In this document: positions 25,007-33,297 of the stretch, in pieces
Numbering within the stretch: the first letter of the stretch is position 1
Layout: the number at the start of each line of letters is the position of its first letter
Assembly: GCA_016901755.1 (NCBI GenBank)
Contig: JACJKV010000028.1
Location: 1-33,428 of the forward strand
Reading direction: 5' to 3'
Length of the DNA: 33,428 nucleotides
Source: Thomasclavelia spiroformis
GTDB lineage: Bacteria; Bacillota_I; Bacilli_A; Erysipelotrichales; Coprobacillaceae
The notes under the pieces: generated by a model
What the model was told of the DNA's origin: nothing
Database searches by the model: none
The model's input: only the letters and a program-made list of their open reading frames with translations
Program-made: the position numbers and the translations under genes

Positions 25007-26178
25007 ATTTCTCTTTTCCTTTCTTTTTTTGGAATTTTAAAAAATAATGTAAAGACCAGAGCCACTGCCGTTCCCATAAACAGAAACCAGTAAAACGCTG
25101 ACATGGAAACAGCATCAATGATTCTTCCTCCAATCAGCTGAAAAACCATAGCTCCCAGTCCTTTTCCCAACATTGCCTGAATTCCATAGGCAGTAGATAC
25201 ATATTCATCTTTGACCAGCACTAAAACCAGTCTGACAGTCAGCATCGTAAACAGTACTGTCGAAAAACCTTTAAAAACAAATACATAAATAATAAAACTA
25301 ACTGTAGGTAATGTCGCATACCAGGCAAAATTGATCATCGACACAATAATTGCAAAGATCATCATGCTTCTAAAAGATACTTTTTTTATGATATAGTCAG
25401 TAGCCAGAATCATCGGAATTTCAAATAATGTTGCACATAGCTGATAAGTTCCCACCTGCGAAGCGCTACCCCCTAAATAACGAATAAAAATCGACAGATA
25501 ATTAAAATTCGTTGAACAAGATCCCCAGAAAAATAACGAAATGATCAGAAAAACTACAAAAGGCTTATTATGTAACAGTTCTAGCGTGATTGTTTTCGTA
25601 GAAAGCGAACTGTTTTCTTTAGTTTCTAAAGGTTCATTCAATTTAGGATCAGAAACCATATAAATACAGATAATTGTTAGCAGCGAACCTAAAATAGCAG
25701 CCATAAAATTTGAAAACGGTGAAATATACTGATAGAGAATTCCACTGATTTGAGCCATGATAGCATACCCAAAAGAACCCCACAATCTGATTCTTCCAAA
25801 CTGATAAGGTGAGGATACTCCAATACGATCAGTTAAAGGCGTCACCGCATTCATAAATGAAACGGCAATCCCTGATGTTAAAAGCAGGATCCAGAAATTT
25901 CTGCTGACTGCAAAAATAAAAATACAAACCATCAGAATCGTCATCAGCAAAATAGATACTTTTTTTGGTGAATGCCATTTATCAGCCAGGTAGCCAAAAA
26001 AAGGCTGGGTCGCAATAGATAACAGCGGTGCAAAAGATACGATGTAGGAAATTTGCGACGCTGACATCCCTATATCCTGACAATACATCGATAAAATAAC
26101 AGTAAAAGCTCCATAAGCTAAATAAAAGAAACAGGAAATTCCTGCATGAAAAATGTAATGATCACGTAATTTATTCAT
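25000..26178 (-). CDS. MFS transporter (MFS_1-like, LacY/NupG-related)
   Basis: The 392 residues contain about 12 membrane spans. The loop between spans 2 and 3 reads FFGYLADKWHSPKK, the MFS motif A variant (G-x-L-x-D-x). The second half repeats the pattern. The overall style (AYGAFTVILSMYCQDIGMSASQI) resembles the LacY/nucleoside-proton symporter subgroup found in gut Bacillota. The substrate is unknown. GAGGGGAAG precedes the ATG, and a TATAAT overlaps the ogt stop just upstream. It heads the run with the HAD and glycosylase genes. Confidence 0.87.
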   Translation of the reverse strand: MNKLRDHYIFHAGISCFFYLAYGAFTVILSMYCQDIGMSASQISYIVSFAPLLSIATQPFFGYLADKWHSPKKVSILLMTILMVCIFIFAVSRNFWILLLTSGIAVSFMNAVTPLTDRIGVSSPYQFGRIRLWGSFGYAIMAQISGILYQYISPFSNFMAAILGSLLTIICIYMVSDPKLNEPLETKENSSLSTKTITLELLHNKPFVVFLIISLFFWGSCSTNFNYLSIFIRYLGGSASQVGTYQLCATLFEIPMILATDYIIKKVSFRSMMIFAIIVSMINFAWYATLPTVSFIIYVFVFKGFSTVLFTMLTVRLVLVLVKDEYVSTAYGIQAMLGKGLGAMVFQLIGGRIIDAVSMSAFYWFLFMGTAVALVFTLFFKIPKKERKREIC

Positions 26179-26198
26179 ATTCTTCCCCTCTTTATTTC

Positions 26199-26204
26199 AT
26201 TATA
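26199..26204 (-). promoter_or_regulatory. Candidate -10 for the MFS-HAD-glycosylase run
   Basis: A perfect TATAAT on the minus strand overlaps the end of ogt, about 20 bases before the MFS start. The -35 position is poor, so it may be a weak or assisted promoter. Read-through from ogt is also possible. Confidence 0.35.
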
Positions 26205-26730
26205 CATGGCTTTGATTTGATGAACCATATAAAGTTGTTAAATTGGCCCCTTCTAACTCCAGCAGTTTCTTTTTATTTTCCAAACCCCCAGCATAACCTT
26301 TTAATGAACCATCTTTACCCACGAGCCGATGACAGGGAACAATGATACTGATGGGATTATGACCCACCGCCTGTCCAATGGCCTGAGCGCATTTCTTTTT
26401 ACCGGTTTTTAAAGCAATGATGGCAGCGAGCTGATCGTATGACATCACTTTACCATAAGGAATCTTTAATAACTGCTCGTAAACCATTTGTCGAAATGGC
26501 GTAGCATTAAATCGAACAGAAAAAGTCAGCTGAGGTTTTTTCCCAGCAAAATAATCATTAAGCCATTTTTCCGCTTCGAGCAAAACAGGTATTTTTCTTT
26601 CGACTGGATGATCAAGTAAAGATCCATAGTATTTTTGCTTTTCGATCCATAAACCAATAATACTTTCGCCATCACTTAAGATCGTCAGTTTTCCTAATGG
26701 CGAAGCAACATATGTTACATATTGTTTCAT
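26200..26730 (-). CDS. ogt: Methylated-DNA-[protein]-cysteine S-methyltransferase
   Basis: The start is placed at the ATG at 26730 (GGTGAT upstream), giving 176 residues; an upstream in-frame ATG would add 18 residues that resemble nothing in the family. The protein transfers the methyl group from O6-methylguanine to its own Cys in a suicide repair reaction. The active-site motif is IIVPCHRLVG with Cys133. The DNA-binding wing precedes it (PYGKVMSYDQLAAIIALKTG, then AQAIGQAVGHNP with the Asn hinge). The N-terminal domain is the short Ogt type. It is followed by the MFS gene and preceded by the trp terminator. Confidence 0.94.
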   Translation of the reverse strand: MKQYVTYVASPLGKLTILSDGESIIGLWIEKQKYYGSLLDHPVERKIPVLLEAEKWLNDYFAGKKPQLTFSVRFNATPFRQMVYEQLLKIPYGKVMSYDQLAAIIALKTGKKKCAQAIGQAVGHNPISIIVPCHRLVGKDGSLKGYAGGLENKKKLLELEGANLTTLYGSSNQSHV

Positions 26731-26762
26731 TTTATCACCATTTTTATTATAGCTTATTACTA

Positions 26763-26809
26763 AAAAAAGACATACCTTTCTCATTTTTTGAAAAAGGTAT
26801 GTCTTTTTT
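26763..26809. terminator. Terminator of the trp operon
   Basis: Perfect 17-bp stem (26763-26779 with 26793-26809) and a 13-base loop. A and T runs inside the arms make it active on both strands. It touches the trpA stop codon. Confidence 0.92.
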
Positions 26810-27581
26810 ATAATTCATCAGCCAGTGAACGAACATAATCAAACAATGCCTGATCACCATTGAATCCATATTGACCAATGATATTAACGATACCACTGCC
26901 AACAATGATACCATCGCCATATTGTTTAAACGCTCTCACCTGCTGCGGTGTATTCATTCCAAAACCGATGGCAATCGGTACATCGGTGACACTTTTGATT
27001 TCCTGGCAGATATGCTCAAGCTGTTTAGAAAAACTATGATCATCTCGCATTCCAGTAACCCCAAGTGAAGAAACCAGATAGATAAAACCTTGTGCTTCTT
27101 TAGCAATCATGACAACACGGTCGGCACTGGTTGGAGCGATCATCGATATCAATGTCACATCATATTGGTTACAGACATCTTTGACTTCATGACATTCTTC
27201 ATAAGGCAGATCAGGTATGATAATGCCATCAATTCCTGTTTCCTGACATTTTTTAAAGAAACGGTCATAGCCATAATGAAAAACAACATTGAGATAAGTC
27301 ATGAAACAGAGTGGAATCTGAGTATGTTTTCTGACTTCTTTGACCATGGCAAAAACATCATCGGTCGTTACTTTATTTTTTAATGAACGAATGTTAGCCT
27401 GCTGGATAACAGGTCCTTCAGCAATTGGATCTGAAAAAGGAATCCCAATTTCAATGAGACTTGCTCCAGCTTTTTCTAATGTTAAAATATAATCTACTGT
27501 TTTTTCTAATGTTGGATCTCCAGCTGTTAAAAAACCGATAAAAGCTTTTTGATCAGCGAAAGCCTGTGTAATTTTATTCAT
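26808..27581 (-). CDS. trpA: Tryptophan synthase alpha subunit
   Basis: The start is the ATG at 27581, after AGGGGGAAAG; it overlaps the trpB stop by eight bases, giving the normal 257 residues. Longer upstream starts lie within trpB. It cleaves indole-3-glycerol phosphate to indole, which passes through a tunnel to TrpB. Catalytic Glu44 ([12 protein letters not shown]) and Asp51 (FSDPIAEGP) are in place, and the phosphate loop GFGMNTP and IVGSGIV lie late in the barrel. It is the last gene of the operon. Confidence 0.96.
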   Translation of the reverse strand: MNKITQAFADQKAFIGFLTAGDPTLEKTVDYILTLEKAGASLIEIGIPFSDPIAEGPVIQQANIRSLKNKVTTDDVFAMVKEVRKHTQIPLCFMTYLNVVFHYGYDRFFKKCQETGIDGIIIPDLPYEECHEVKDVCNQYDVTLISMIAPTSADRVVMIAKEAQGFIYLVSSLGVTGMRDDHSFSKQLEHICQEIKSVTDVPIAIGFGMNTPQQVRAFKQYGDGIIVGSGIVNIIGQYGFNGDQALFDYVRSLADEL

Positions 27582-28755
27582 GGATATCTTTCCCCCTGTA
27601 TCTGGCAATGGCTGCGACATCTTTGTCCCCACGCCCTGATAAACAAACAATAATGATATCATCTTTTGACATGGCTGGTGCTATCTTGATAGCCTGTGCT
27701 ACAGCATGAGCACTTTCAATCGCACAGATGATACCTTCCACGCGAGCGATATATTCAAAAGCATTTACCGCTTCATCATCATTGATCGCTACATAATCAA
27801 CTCGCCCAATATCATGTAAATAAGCATGTTCTGGTCCTATACCAGGATAATCCAGCCCCGCTGAGATAGAGTAGACTGGTGAAATCTGACCATATTCATC
27901 CTGGCAGAAATACGATTTCATGCCATGAAAGACACCAACTGATCCAGTAGCGATCGTAGCTGCATTTAAGGCAGTATCGACTCCCTTTCCTCCCGCTTCA
28001 CAGCCAATCAGTCTGACATCTGAATCATTAATGAAGTTATAAAACATGCCCATCGCATTGCTGCCGCCACCAACACAGGCTAAAACAGCAGTTGGTAAAC
28101 GCCCTTCTTTTTCCAGAATCTGTTCTCTGGCTTCTTTAGAGATAACACTTTGAAAATCACGAACAATCATAGGAAAAGGATGAGGTCCCATGACTGAACC
28201 TAAAACATACATTGTATCATCGATACGTTTGGTCCATTCACGCATCGTTTCATTGACGGCATCTTTAAGCGTCATGGTTCCTGTTGTCACAGGATGAACT
28301 TTTGCACCTAACAGTTCCATACGATAAACATTTAAAGCCTGTCGATCCGTATCTTCCTTACCCATAAAGATCTCACATTCCAGTCCCAGCAAAGCTGCGG
28401 CGGTTGCTGTTGCAACACCATGCTGTCCAGCTCCGGTTTCAGCAATCACTCTGGTTTTCCCCATTTTTTTAGCCATCAGTACCTGACCTAGAACATTATT
28501 GATCTTATGAGAACCCGTATGATTCAAATCTTCTCTTTTAAGATATATTTTAGCACCACCTAAATCCTCTGTCATCTTTTCAGCATAGTAAAGAAGCGAT
28601 GGTCTGCCAGCATATTCTTTCAACAGCTGATTTAATTCTTTATTAAATGCTGGATCATTTTTATAAAAATCATATGCTTTTTCAATTTTATGAATTTCGC
28701 TCATAAGCGTTTCTGGAATATATTGTCCTCCATAATCACCATATCTGCCTAACAT
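27574..28755 (-). CDS. trpB: Tryptophan synthase beta subunit
   Basis: The 393 residues join indole and serine to make tryptophan with pyridoxal phosphate. The PLP lysine is K84 in [25 protein letters not shown] marks the substrate site and [10 protein letters not shown] the phosphate-binding loop. The length and [10 protein letters not shown] start are those of TrpB1, the form that pairs with TrpA. It overlaps trpF and trpA by a few bases, giving translational coupling. Confidence 0.97.
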   Translation of the reverse strand: MLGRYGDYGGQYIPETLMSEIHKIEKAYDFYKNDPAFNKELNQLLKEYAGRPSLLYYAEKMTEDLGGAKIYLKREDLNHTGSHKINNVLGQVLMAKKMGKTRVIAETGAGQHGVATATAAALLGLECEIFMGKEDTDRQALNVYRMELLGAKVHPVTTGTMTLKDAVNETMREWTKRIDDTMYVLGSVMGPHPFPMIVRDFQSVISKEAREQILEKEGRLPTAVLACVGGGSNAMGMFYNFINDSDVRLIGCEAGGKGVDTALNAATIATGSVGVFHGMKSYFCQDEYGQISPVYSISAGLDYPGIGPEHAYLHDIGRVDYVAINDDEAVNAFEYIARVEGIICAIESAHAVAQAIKIAPAMSKDDIIIVCLSGRGDKDVAAIARYRGKDIHE

Positions 28756-29336
28756 GTCATTGTCCTCCTCATGATTTCACCTATTTTATAGCGGTCTTTA
28801 ACCCCATTGGTTTCAGCCCCGCTGCTGATATCTAAGGCATATACATTCTGTTTTAGTGCCTCATGTATATTTTCTAAACAGATTCCTCCTGCCAGAAAGA
28901 CGGGCTTATCCATTGACGGGATATAATCCCAGTTAAAACATTGTCCGCTTCCTGCCACTTTACCATCTAACAGGTAGTAATCTGCATCATAACTGATATT
29001 GAAAGAAGTTTCGTCAATAACCCTGATTGCTTTGATAATAGGTTGGCTGGTTCTTTGTCGTAAAGTATCGATATACTGCTGATCTTCATGACCATGAAGC
29101 TGGATCATATCGATGATCTTTTCCTGAGCTAAGGTTACAATGTCATCAATAGCTGCATCGACAAAAACACCAACAGCACATATCTTGGGATCAAGCAGAG
29201 CCTTAAGCTCTCTTGCCTGATCAAAACTGACCCTACGCGAAGAATCAGCAAAGATAAAACCTATGTAATCGGGTTGATAGAGGTTGACATATAAGATATC
29301 CTGTTTTCTTTTAATGCCGCAGATCTTAATCTTCAT
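28749..29336 (-). CDS. trpF: Phosphoribosylanthranilate isomerase
   Basis: The 195 residues form a TIM barrel. KIKICGIKR at the N-terminus supplies the catalytic Cys (C6). GVFVDA, the catalytic Asp region LDGKVAGSG, and FLAGGI with ALDISSGAE near the end (the phosphate site) are the family marks. It performs the Amadori rearrangement after TrpD. Its ATG overlaps the trpC end by 11 bases and its stop overlaps the trpB start. Confidence 0.95.
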   Translation of the reverse strand: MKIKICGIKRKQDILYVNLYQPDYIGFIFADSSRRVSFDQARELKALLDPKICAVGVFVDAAIDDIVTLAQEKIIDMIQLHGHEDQQYIDTLRQRTSQPIIKAIRVIDETSFNISYDADYYLLDGKVAGSGQCFNWDYIPSMDKPVFLAGGICLENIHEALKQNVYALDISSGAETNGVKDRYKIGEIMRRTMTC

Positions 29337-30123
29337 CCGCCTGATGAATGCCTTTTAAGACTTCAAGCGTATGTCTTTTATTACGACTCTTGAGCATTGT
29401 TTCTCCTATCAGGACACCATCAACACGATGCTGCTGTAACGTTTTGATATCTTCTCTGGTCTTAATACCACTTTCAGAAATAAAAATGATATCATCACTT
29501 ACCATATCTCTTAACTGCAGCGTGTTGTTCATGTCAACACTGAAATCACGTAAATCACGATTATTTACACCAATGATCTTAGCGCCAACGCGTAATGCCT
29601 TTCTAATCTGCATTGAACTGTGCGCCTCGACTACCGCTGACATTCCTAAGGTATGTGCCAGATTTAAACAGCGCATCAGAGTAAATTCATCAATGATTCC
29701 TGCAATCAGTAAAATCGCATCAGCCCCTAACAGCTTAGCTTCATATACCATATATTCATCGACAACGAAATCTTTTCTCAACACCGGAATTTTAACGATT
29801 TTTTTGATTTCTCTTAAAAAATCGTCGTCCCCCTTGAAATATTCTGGTTCAGTGACGACCGAAATCGCATCTGCACCAATCATTTCATATTCTTTAGCTA
29901 TTTCTTTAAAGTTAAAACGTGATACGATCTGTCCTTTGGAAGGTGAATTACGTTTCACTTCCAGAATAAAGCTCATATCTTTCTTTTCCAAAGCTTTCTG
30001 AAATGGAAACGTCTGATTAATTTCCATCGCAAAAGCCTTTTCCTTTAACTGTGAAATAGGATATTTCTTCTTATTCTGTTCTACTCTTTCTTTTGTACTT
30101 TCAACTATGTCCTCTAATATCAT
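29326..30123 (-). CDS. trpC: Indole-3-glycerol phosphate synthase
   Basis: The start is the ATG at 30123, because AAGGAGGAG lies a few bases before it inside the end of trpD; an upstream ATG adds 14 residues encoded within trpD. The 265 residues show LEVKRNSPSKG (catalytic Lys), DAISVVTE, VLRKDFVVDEY, VNNRDLRDF and ISESGI. The gene overlaps trpD by 23 bases. It makes indole-3-glycerol phosphate for TrpA. It is not fused to trpF as it is in enterobacteria. Confidence 0.96.
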   Translation of the reverse strand: MILEDIVESTKERVEQNKKKYPISQLKEKAFAMEINQTFPFQKALEKKDMSFILEVKRNSPSKGQIVSRFNFKEIAKEYEMIGADAISVVTEPEYFKGDDDFLREIKKIVKIPVLRKDFVVDEYMVYEAKLLGADAILLIAGIIDEFTLMRCLNLAHTLGMSAVVEAHSSMQIRKALRVGAKIIGVNNRDLRDFSVDMNNTLQLRDMVSDDIIFISESGIKTREDIKTLQQHRVDGVLIGETMLKSRNKRHTLEVLKGIHQADED

Positions 30124-31141
30124 TTTGCTCCTCCTTACGATTAGACTCCCGAACAAACTGTTCAAGTTTCTTTAATGCTTTTTTATCATCGATCAGTCTT
30201 TGTGCCAGCAAGATACCTTCTGCCAAAGAATCTGCTTGATCAGCAATATACAGACCAGCTCCTGCGTTCATCACAACGGCTGTATACGCTCCCCCTGGTT
30301 TGCCATTTAATACATCCAAGGCAATCTGCGCATTATCCTGTGGCGTTCCTCCAATCAGTTCAGCTTTTTGACATCTTTTTAAACCAAACTGTTCAGGTGA
30401 AATCCTGTAGGTGTGTATCTGATGATCTTTTATTTCACAAACCAGAGTTTCATCACTGGCGGTAATTTCATCAAGACCATCCATTCCATAAACGACCATT
30501 CCTCTTTTGACTCCCAGCATCATCAGTACATTCGCCAATGGTTCTGCCAGCTTATCATCATAGACCCCCATGACCTGCAGCGTTGCGCCTGCGGGATTTG
30601 TTAAAGGTCCTAAAATATTAAATACTGTACGAATGCCCAGCTCTTTTCTAACTGGGGCTACATATTTCATCGCCAGATGATAATTCTGCGCAAACAGGAA
30701 ACAGATTCCAATCTGATTCAGCAATGCCTTGCTTTGTTTTTCATCAGTATGGATATTGTCTCCCAAAGCTTCCAGACAGTCTGCCGAACCGCTTTGTGAA
30801 CTGGCTGCACGATTCCCGTGTTTAGCCACTTTCACGCCACCACTGGCTATCACCAGTGAAGCTGTCGTAGAAATATTAAATGAATGTGAACCATCTCCAC
30901 CAGTACCTACAATCTCTAAGACATCTTCGTCATTTAAAATACGAATACAATGATCTCGCATGCTTTTAGCACTGGCAGTAATTTCATCAATCGTCTCCCC
31001 TTTAAGCGATAAGGCTGTAAGATAAGCCGCTTTTTGAATATCACTGGCCTTTCCTTCCATAATTTCATTCATACATTCATAAGCCTGAACATATGACAGA
31101 TCCTGTTTTTTTGATAACTGAATAATAGCTTCCCTAATCAT
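30101..31141 (-). CDS. trpD: Anthranilate phosphoribosyltransferase
   Basis: The start is set at the second ATG (31141), seven bases after AAAGGAG; the first ATG two codons earlier would be only one base away. The 346 residues contain the PRPP and anthranilate motifs VGTGGDGSHSFNISTTAS, KHGNRAASSQSGSAD, and FNILGPLTNPAG with GVYDDKLAEP. It is the first gene after the T-box leader. No trpE or trpG precedes it, and it is not fused to a TrpG amidotransferase domain. Confidence 0.96.
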   Translation of the reverse strand: MIREAIIQLSKKQDLSYVQAYECMNEIMEGKASDIQKAAYLTALSLKGETIDEITASAKSMRDHCIRILNDEDVLEIVGTGGDGSHSFNISTTASLVIASGGVKVAKHGNRAASSQSGSADCLEALGDNIHTDEKQSKALLNQIGICFLFAQNYHLAMKYVAPVRKELGIRTVFNILGPLTNPAGATLQVMGVYDDKLAEPLANVLMMLGVKRGMVVYGMDGLDEITASDETLVCEIKDHQIHTYRISPEQFGLKRCQKAELIGGTPQDNAQIALDVLNGKPGGAYTAVVMNAGAGLYIADQADSLAEGILLAQRLIDDKKALKKLEQFVRESNRKEEQNDIRGHS

Positions 31142-31465
31142 AATCATTCTCCTTTGTCTAAATAATCAGTTATCCTTTACAAGCCGGTCTGTCATAAATA
31201 AAAAACCGCCTTGAAAGAATAACCTTCCAAGGACGGTAAATGACCGCGGTGCCACCTTGCTTCATGAATTGCTTCATGCCCTTTCTAGATGCTATCACAT
31301 CTATGACTACTTACGTAAGTCTCACGTCAAAGAATACTCAGCTGCTGCTTTTCACTTTGCCCTCAGTGGTCCATTTAATAGGCTGCGTTCTGCTTGCTTC
31401 CACCATCCAAGCTCTCTGTAAGTGCACGATCTATTTTTATCTCCACTTCAACGGTTTATATCTAT
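31142..31465 (-). promoter_or_regulatory. T-box leader of the trp operon (tRNA-Trp type)
   Basis: On the minus strand the leader carries the conserved T-box sequence AAGGTGGCACCGCG (31258-31245), which pairs with the uncharged tRNA acceptor end. Upstream, Stem I features are visible: AGAGAGC near 31417-31411, GGATGG in the distal arm, and a specifier region with AAATGGACC. There TGG (31373-31371) is a Trp codon. A terminator hairpin follows before trpD. Uncharged tRNA-Trp should stabilise the antiterminator and turn the operon on. Confidence 0.92.
31201..31237 (-). terminator. Leader terminator of the trp T-box
   Basis: Arms ACCG-CCTTG (31206-31214) and CAAGGACGGT (31228-31237) pair with one bulge. 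A T run follows on the minus strand. It would form when the T-box antiterminator does not. Confidence 0.85.
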
Positions 31466-31471
31466 GACAAC

Positions 31472-31501
31472 ATTATATGCCAATTAAAAAAATAATGTCA
31501 A
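31472..31501 (-). promoter_or_regulatory. Consensus promoter of the trp operon
   Basis: On the minus strand a perfect TTGACA (31501-31496), 18 bases, then a perfect TATAAT (31477-31472). Transcription would start near 31465, giving a leader of about 320 bases before trpD. Confidence 0.9.
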
Positions 31502-31530
31502 TCATTTAAGGACATGTTTTTTTTTTCATA

Positions 31531-31556
31531 CAAAAAAAGACCTTACGGTCATTTTT
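31531..31556 (-). terminator. Terminator upstream of the trp promoter
   Basis: On the minus strand GACC-GTAA-GGTC has a GNRA-type loop, an A run before it and a T run after it. It insulates the trp leader and would end the candidate small RNA. Confidence 0.75.
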
Positions 31557-31634
31557 CTAAACAAGATACAAATAAATCTTATGGTGTCAAAAAATATTTA
31601 AGGAAGGTCTATTTATTTGTATCTCGTTTCTTCG
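31531..31634 (-). ncRNA. Candidate small RNA between malQ and the trp operon
   Basis: The minus strand here has a promoter, a long self-pairing stretch and a terminator, with no convincing gene. The arms AAACGAGATACAAATAAAT (31629-31611) and its near-complement at 31577-31559 form a helix of 19 pairs. The single mismatch is a G-U pair only in minus-strand RNA, which points to that strand. A 33-base loop joins them, and the terminator at 31531-31556 follows directly. The expected RNA is about 100 bases. A 22-codon ORF without a good ribosome binding site overlaps it, so a leader or tiny peptide is possible. Confidence 0.45.
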
Positions 31635-31640
31635 ATATTC

Positions 31641-31668
31641 ATTATATTTTTTCATTTTATAAAATCAA
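31641..31668 (-). promoter_or_regulatory. Candidate promoter of the small RNA
   Basis: On the minus strand TTGATT (31668-31663), 16 bases, then a perfect TATAAT (31646-31641). The start would be near 31634, just before the long helix. Confidence 0.5.
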
Positions 31669-31692
31669 CAGCTAAGATTTAAAAAAATAAAT

Positions 31693-31706
31693 TACAAGCG
31701 TTTACA
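31693..31706. promoter_or_regulatory. cre-like CcpA box 1
   Basis: TGTAAACGCTTGTA on the minus strand matches 13 of 14 positions of TGWAARCGYTWNCW. Its centre is about 66 bases upstream of the proposed small RNA start. Confidence 0.55.
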
Positions 31707-31722
31707 TTTTTTCATAAAAAAA

Positions 31723-31736
31723 TTTAACCGCTTTCA
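31723..31736. promoter_or_regulatory. cre-like CcpA box 2
   Basis: TGAAAGCGGTTAAA on the minus strand matches 12 of 14 positions. It is exactly 30 bp (about three helical turns) from box 1. It also overlaps a weak plus-strand promoter, TTTCAA-17-TATAAG (31732-31760), so which strand it controls is open. Confidence 0.5.
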
Positions 31737-31803
31737 AGCTGCTTTTTTAGGTTATATAAGGAAAAAGTATGGTATTTATTGATAAAAAGTGTCTTTTTTC
31801 CAG

Positions 31804-31837
31804 ATAAAAAAAAGATCATTTTTACAATGACCTTTTT
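31804..31837 (-). terminator. Terminator of malQ
   Basis: Arms 31810-31820 (AAAAGATCATT) and 31826-31836 (AATGACCTTTT), one G-U pair in minus RNA, with a long T run after. It overlaps the last codons of malQ. Confidence 0.82.
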
Positions 31838-33297
31838 GTAGCAACCAGTAGGTGATGAATGTCATCGATATGCAATGAATAATCTTCCAGGCTATTTAGC
31901 TTATAGGACCAGTTATGTTTACCGACCGTACCAGGTGTATTGATACGACTTTCAGCGCCATAACCTAAAAGATCCTGCAATGGAATCATGGCTATCACTG
32001 CTTCACAGTCTAAAGTATGATGCAATACCTGTTTAACAACAGTTTCATCTTCCATTTTCAGTTTTTTCATTATTTTTTCAATTCGCTCTTTATCCTCCAG
32101 TTCATCATACCATTGCTGTAATGTTGCATTATCATGCGTTCCCGTATATACCACACAATGTTCTGGCATTTTAAAACCTTCTTTTTCTTCTGTTTCACCA
32201 AAAGAAAACTGCATGACTCTCATTCCTAATAATTTATAATGATCTCTCAGTTCATGTACTTCTTCTCTTAATTCTCCCAGATCTTCAACAATAATATTTA
32301 ATTCTGGAAGCTGCTGATAAATAGAATCAAAGAAATCATAGGCTGGTCCTTCGATCCATTTTCCATTTCTGGCTGTTTTTTCTCCATAAGGAACAGACCA
32401 GTACGTATCGAAAGCTCTAAAATGATCAATACGTAAAATATCAAATACTTCATTATTCCATTTTAATCTTCTTACCCAGAAATCATAATCAGTTTCTTTC
32501 AGATAATCCCAGTCATATAAAGGATGTCCCCATAACTGGCCATCTTTAGAAAAATAATCAGGTGAAGCTCCAGAAACAAAAAGCGGATCATACTTTTCAT
32601 CTAACTGAAAACATTTTCTGAATTCGTAAACATCAGCCGAATCATGACCGACATAAAGCGGTAAGTCTCCCATTAGCAGCATATCACAGGTATGAGCATG
32701 AATTTTTAACAGGTTAAACTGCTTAACGAAAATAAACTGCAGAAATTTAATATAGGCAATATCTTCTTCCAGACCTTCATTAGATCCATTGATATCCTGA
32801 TCTTCATCATTCCAGTCAACCCACGAAAGACCTTCATTAGCTTCTTTTAATGCCACAAAACGGGCATAGCATTCCAGCCAGAAGGCACCTTTGACAAATG
32901 CTTCATATTCATCCTGAAACTGACTGTGATCCTTTTTAAAATTTTCAAATGCCTGTTTTAAGTACTGATTCTTGAATTTTCTGACTTTATCATAATCAAC
33001 GATTGCTTCGTCTTGACGATATGGTGGTACTTTTTCTAACAGTTTCCATTCAGTCAGCAGATCCAGAGAAATATAAATTTCATCTCCGGCAAATGATGAA
33101 TAGGGAGTATATGGGGAATTGCCTGCACTTGAGGGATTCATCGGCAGCAGCTGCCAGATCTTAAAACCAGCTTTGGCCGAAAGCTCTATAAAATCGTAAG
33201 CTTCTTTTCCCAGATCACCAATTCCATGTTTACCAGGTAAACTAAATAGCGGTAACAGGACCCCTGCCTGTCTTTGACTAAATTGTTTTACTTTCAT
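31822..33297 (-). CDS. malQ: 4-alpha-glucanotransferase (GH77, amylomaltase)
   Basis: The 491 residues match bacterial amylomaltases, which move glucan segments between maltodextrins in the cytosol. Visible marks are QLLPMNPSSAGNSPYTPYSSFA (49-70, key residues P52 and S61-P62), MGDLPLYVGHDSADV, and nucleophile Asp291 in LRIDHFRAF. Acid/base Glu338 lies in IIVEDLGE, Asp389 in YTGTHDNAT, and RINTPGT is near the end. AAGGAG precedes the ATG. No other glycogen or maltose gene is visible, and the upstream side is cut by the window edge. The 131 bases upstream show no promoter I can defend. Confidence 0.96.
   Translation of the reverse strand: MKVKQFSQRQAGVLLPLFSLPGKHGIGDLGKEAYDFIELSAKAGFKIWQLLPMNPSSAGNSPYTPYSSFAGDEIYISLDLLTEWKLLEKVPPYRQDEAIVDYDKVRKFKNQYLKQAFENFKKDHSQFQDEYEAFVKGAFWLECYARFVALKEANEGLSWVDWNDEDQDINGSNEGLEEDIAYIKFLQFIFVKQFNLLKIHAHTCDMLLMGDLPLYVGHDSADVYEFRKCFQLDEKYDPLFVSGASPDYFSKDGQLWGHPLYDWDYLKETDYDFWVRRLKWNNEVFDILRIDHFRAFDTYWSVPYGEKTARNGKWIEGPAYDFFDSIYQQLPELNIIVEDLGELREEVHELRDHYKLLGMRVMQFSFGETEEKEGFKMPEHCVVYTGTHDNATLQQWYDELEDKERIEKIMKKLKMEDETVVKQVLHHTLDCEAVIAMIPLQDLLGYGAESRINTPGTVGKHNWSYKLNSLEDYSLHIDDIHHLLVATKRSL

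Noticed and set aside
27090-27383. Plus-strand ORF of 97 residues
   Set aside because: Antisense shadow of trpA with no supporting signals.
29348-30001. Plus-strand ORF of 217 residues
   Set aside because: It lies antisense inside trpC, which shows all family motifs; the ORF itself has no domain pattern.
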